DNA of 64,000 bases from Capsicum annuum (taxonomy: Eukaryota > Streptophyta > Magnoliopsida > Solanales > Solanaceae), in contig NW_025850342.1 of NCBI RefSeq assembly GCF_002878395.1, positions 124,001 through 188,000 of the forward strand. The letters run 5' to 3'. Of this stretch, positions 59,716-64,000 are shown piece after piece. The first letter of the stretch is position 1. Every line of letters begins with the position of its first letter. Below the pieces are notes generated by a model. It was not told the origin of the DNA and did no database searches. It saw only the letters and a list, made by a program, of their open reading frames with translations. A program made the position numbers and the translations under genes.

Positions 59716-60983
59716 TCACTGCAAAAATTTGAGAGCCTGACTTGGTTACTTGATCTATCAACTACCCCTAGCTTAAAGCCATCACTCTAAGTTTTTGGAC
59801 CTCTTTACTAACTCTAAACCTAACTAAAACCATTTTACTCTAGATTCTGAGATATAAAAATACAAATATATACTAAACTCACCCTGAAAGACAACACCTG
59901 ATAGTGTAAAAACCACTTCTAGTACACTCTTCTGAGATACAACTCTTAGCATTCTATAGCCCCAACAATTATCATATAATAACTTAAACAATTACTAATT
60001 TAGGATTTTCTGGAGTATCATCATACCTTGAGTTCATGCCATCTAGAATTTCAAACATTGATTCTAACACTTAACATGGATATTCACAAAATTTTAATGG
60101 GCTATACTAACTTCATTTTTGAACAGTCCGTTAATATATACTACCCTTAGCTTTGAAAATCATCATCACATAAATACACCCTCCTCAGAAACATCTTTGA
60201 GATAATAATCACATACATACACCATTCTCAAAAACATACTTGCCTCACTAAGCACATATCCTGCTTCTTTTCCTTCATAGCATACTAATATCACACCTCT
60301 AAACTTATATTTTTCCCTAAACTGTGACAATTACAACTACATAAACATACCCAACATCATCATACTAAATTATTGAATCAACAGACTTAAATTTGCATGC
60401 ACTGTTTCAAGCCTACTGATTTACCTTTCATACTACTAGCCCCACAGATACAAAGTCTACAAAATCCAAACAAATACAATCCCCAAATTACTGTTTCTAA
60501 ACTTCTGGGTTAATGATTCTAGCTCTAAATTATATGATGTCATAGGATATTGAGAAGGGAATAGAGGGAACATGCGACTTTGGCTTAGTGTAAATTTTCA
60601 GGAACATGAATGAACACTTTTAAAGTTTAGAACATAAGGACACTGATTGGATACTTTTGAGCAAACATGCAATTCCCTAACTTTCTACAGGGACTTTCTA
60701 AGAAAGCTCTCTTTGAAAATTTGAGCTTGATAGTTCCTATTACCTTGAAAAAAAGGAAGAATTGGCATGAACAGAGCAAGATGAGAATATCTATAAGTTT
60801 CTTAGAGAACCTTTCTACAGTACGATCTGAGACTTGAATGAAGGGAAATATTTCATAAATACCCTATAGTCTCTCAAAGAAAAGTACAGACGTCTCCGTA
60901 CCATTTTACAAGACTCTACTAGACATGGCTTCAAAAACATACTAGGACCACTGTACTCTTTTATATGATACAAAGTTTTCCAC
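59716..60983 (-). mobile_element. Interior of element D, 5' part with leader and primer site
   Basis: Continues the interior after the solo LTR. No coding motif was found. From about 60820 to 60960 it reads, on the minus strand, as a retrotransposon leader (for example TCTAGTAGAGTCTTG near 60920, also present in element G at 34480). At 60961-60975 the strand reads CTTTGTATCATATAA, a weak primer site keeping TGTATCA. It lies next to LTR D2, which confirms the minus orientation. Confidence 0.65.
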
Positions 60984-63869
60984 TAGTTATGACTACTCTG
61001 TAGTTGTAACACGGTGCTTGGAACCACAAGTGATCCCAAGCTAACCTATAAACTAACATACTGTTGAGCAACTAATTTAATATGTTTATGAGAGCAAAAT
61101 TTGTTGTATGGAAGAATAATTATGACATAATCGGAATAAAAATTTTACTGATAATATTTAAAATCTGATAACTAAAGAGAGAATTGGAATTTACATTTCA
61201 TGACTCTTACTGACTATCTATGAAGCCTCGACAATACTAACTATAGATCACTGGGACATGCCTCCAAATACCACTAATCAATATATATGAATAAATACAA
61301 TAAAGTATATGATCTACAACTGACTAGAGTCCCTGATATAGGACAACTCCACACTTGCTGGTTGGAAGCTGTGAACTACCTAATTATGACTTGTAGGCTA
61401 CAACTGGTACCTGCATTATGATACAATGTAGCTCACAGAAATATATGTGGATCAATACTTTGTAATATACTGAGTAAGAGGGGGTCAATACAATAAGTAA
61501 AACTGAGTAGATACATAATCTTAAAAAACATTTGCTAAGTGTTAAAAGACTCACCAAGAGACTAAGATCAACTGAAAGCTAAAGTATCTTAAAACGTGTA
61601 TAACAAATATAATCTAATAAGCTGGTGAATCACTACACTTAGTATCTTAAAACTTTACTTTTATATAATAGGTAGGACTATAGCTGGCGAACGGTAAAGC
61701 ATAAATACTGTATGTAAATCTTATGTAAAACCAAACAAGTTGTAGAATTGAAATTATTATCATGTATGGATACTAGGTCTTAAACTATTTGATTGAAACT
61801 GACCAAATTTGAGGATGTGAATATACAAATATATTCAGTATGAAAGCATAATAATACAAAAACCAAACATAACATGTACTATGCTGATCTGATTAACTGA
61901 ATGATTGATAACTAAATACTTAATAATAGACATCTAAATACAGAATAGCTGAAATATGAGTATTGATTAACTGATATGTAACTACTAATTAACTTGTATC
62001 TGTATACTGATTAACTGATATCGCAATATTGATCATGTAAAACTGAACTATACTTAGTCTGAATAATTGGAGTAAAACTGTGGGAGATATCATCTAACCG
62101 GCATGCCCCAATCTAAGCTAATTAGGGTCCAACCTATAACCCAAGTTGGAAGGGTGTTAATATTATGCCACGGCTACTACCACTGGCTGTGTGGATCCAC
62201 TATACTATTATCCTGAAGGACGAAAGAGTCACCTTCTACTGGCAGGTGCTATCATGAGATATATGTCAACCCTCAACTGGTAGGAAGAAATTTTAAACCT
62301 ATGCTGGCTGTGTAGTTTTGTAACTCAGGTACTTTTTCTAATGGTCACACCCTCTGCTGGCAGGTTATCCCCCAACCCTGGGTTCGCTCAGTGTTAAATC
62401 CTCCTCCTAATTAAACTGACACTAATATAGAACTAAACTAAACTCAACTGAATGTTATTTCTTATAGTGCTCATAATGGTCATAATTATTTGAGTATAAT
62501 GATAAGATTCATGGTTTGAAAAAATTAATACTTGAAAATCTGAAATCATGTATGACACTCAGGTTTTGGGTGTTCATAACCTGCCAGCACTTAATCACCA
62601 AAAATATAATAAAAATGCTTTAAAACTGTAGTAGGGGATCATGGTTCAAAGACCCTAAACATAGACATTTCATCAAACATGTGAGAATCATGAAATTGAA
62701 CATGGGAATGTATTAAATCTGAGTAAACAACATGATTACATAGATAAAATCATAATTCGATATTATTATAAGAAATTCGCTTGAATATGAAATGGGAAAT
62801 CAAATCTTGTGGCAAGAGATAACCTAAGTTTTCATGGAATCATATGTGGACATGAATTGAGTTCAAACAACCAAAGTGAACATGAATCAAACTCATCTAG
62901 AACATGTGAAATTCCATAATTATCAAAAACCTCATACTTGAATCAAGGTAATGAAATTGAAAACCAAATATCAAAATTGTAGTCTAAAACATGAATAAGT
63001 ACAACTTTTATGTTCTTTAGGCCCTTTAATCACATATTAAAGCTACGATTTCAACACATGAATTTTGGGAATGAATCCTCACTTAAAACATATAAATTCA
63101 ACTTGAAATTCATACTTTCAGGCATAAGAATTAAAGACTAACTTTGTTCAAAACTCCACATACCTTAATTGACGAATTCTAGAAAAAATATTTAAATTGA
63201 AGCTTGAATCCCTATGTTATTGAGGAAAAAATCTTGAAAATTATTCATGGGGCAAAGGGAGGGTTTTTACATGAATTGATTTGATGAAGATGGGCAAACA
63301 ATGCCCTTTTGGTTGCTTTAATTTATGACTTGGACTATTAGGGCTGAGGGGAAAGTATCAAAGTGACCTTTGACCCTTATAAAGCTAAAAAAAAGGGGGA
63401 ATAAAATCCACGTCGCATCCTATATCACATGCAGAGAGCAACGCGTCACTCCCCATATCACTTGGAGAGAGCAATGCGTTGCGGCCAAATTGTAGACTCT
63501 TACTGCCTCTCACAAAAAAACCTATAACTTTTTGGTCGGATATTGGATTAAGGAAAATTTGGTATCATTGGAAAGATAATTCAATTATCTATCATTTGGT
63601 GTGTATTGATCTGAAAAATTCAATGTATTTATATAGTTACATATGTTTAAAGTCAACCCTTGTGGAATCAATGACCAAAATTTGGCTGAATTAAAGGGTC
63701 TTAGCTCACTTTGCTCTAAGTGATTCTATGAACATTTTTCACCTCATAAGAACTTTGCTCGCTAGGATAATGATAATGACACATTTATTCATATACAAAT
63801 CATGAGATTAAATCTTACACACAAAGGAATGATGATTCGAAGTCTATCCTAAAAATGTGGGATGTTACA
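60984..63869 (-). repeat. LTR D2 (5' LTR of element D)
   Basis: Starts about TAGTTATGACTAC on the top strand and ends GGGATGTTACA (63869). It aligns with D1 throughout; shared landmarks are the ACACGGTGCTTGGAACCACAAG segment (61009), the LTR core (62085-62420) and CAAAAATATAATAAAAATGC (62597), where D1 has two copies. Length is about 2.9 kb. Unlike a normal 5' LTR, it is followed on the right by another polypurine tract and D-type interior. The ORF at 63479 is chance. Confidence 0.85.
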
Positions 63870-64000
63870 TTATCTCTTCTTCGAAATCATTCATCCTCGA
63901 ATGATGGAAAAGAAATTGTTGAAGTATTATGAGTATCGAATAATGTACACATGAAATTTTTGGTAATGAAGGACATTGATGAGCAAAAACATTATAACTT
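63870..64000 (-). mobile_element. Start of a second D interior, truncated by window end
   Basis: The sequence after LTR D2 repeats that after LTR D1: complement of a polypurine tract, the TCATTCATCCTCGAATGA hairpin (63887-63904), then GATGGAAAAGAAATT and ATGAAGGA(C/T)AT-like segments as at 55665-55740. It is thus the 3' end of another D-type interior on the same strand, sharing the LTR with the element on its left. Confidence 0.8.

Noticed and set aside
1..64000. A host gene cluster, defence system or other undescribed functional system
   Set aside because: Nearly every stretch is explained by LTRs, broken gag-pol, non-coding retroelement interiors or small DNA transposons. No intact multi-gene unit was found on either strand.

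Overview
The window is plant nuclear DNA, AT-rich and made almost entirely of nested, decayed LTR retrotransposons. I recognise no host protein-coding gene, tRNA, rRNA, CRISPR array or bacterial feature. The gag-pol remains are of Ty3/gypsy chromovirus type (a Del/Tekay-like clade: CCHC gag knuckle, LDPG-type protease, FIDD reverse transcriptase, RNase H, integrase and a C-terminal chromodomain-like tail). LTRs of 2-3 kb, initiator-Met tRNA primer sites and the overall style suggest a large TE-rich eudicot genome, most plausibly Solanaceae (pepper-like). That placement is inference.

Layout from left to right. Element A (minus): 5' gag at 1-257, PBS, LTR 481-3272. Element F (minus): gag 3273-4063, PBS, LTR 4081-6175. 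R1, a minus-strand copy of a mostly non-coding repeat family called R here, 6176-8428. Element E (minus), nearly full-length, 8429-17930, with LTRs 8429-10976 and 15401-17930. LTR H (plus) 17931-20032. A small unknown ORF with a splice donor and CACTA-like subterminal repeats, 20033-20939. R2 (minus), about 20950-27486, interrupted by a 1.47-kb inverted-repeat DNA element at 23629-25099. LTR C1 (plus), 27487 to about 30850. Element B (minus), split in two (about 30850-31353 and 42551-46430) by element G (plus), a full-length chromovirus at 31359-42545 with target duplication GAAAT. R3 (plus), about 46431-50563, carrying a 165-bp hAT-type MITE, then its 3' LTR C2, 50564-52696. Element D (minus) interrupts C2 at 52697: LTR D1 52697-55629, a non-coding interior with a solo LTR (57413-59710, target duplication TGACA), LTR D2 about 60984-63869, then the start of a second copy of the D interior running off the window.

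The coding remains are pseudogenes: each gag-pol copy has stops, frameshifts or deletions, and element G's integrase has lost two of three catalytic acids. Families R and D keep LTRs, primer sites or polypurine tracts but show no recognisable pol, so they look like non-autonomous (LARD or TR-GAG type) elements that would depend on enzymes made elsewhere.

The best-supported results are structural: the order of insertions, exact target duplications, an empty-site comparison for the inverted-repeat element, and blocks shared between LTRs of otherwise different elements. I found no undescribed functional system. The most unusual leads are the non-coding R and D families, the splice-donor-like block conserved in the LTRs, the LTR-interior-LTR-interior arrangement of D, and the ORF at 20040.
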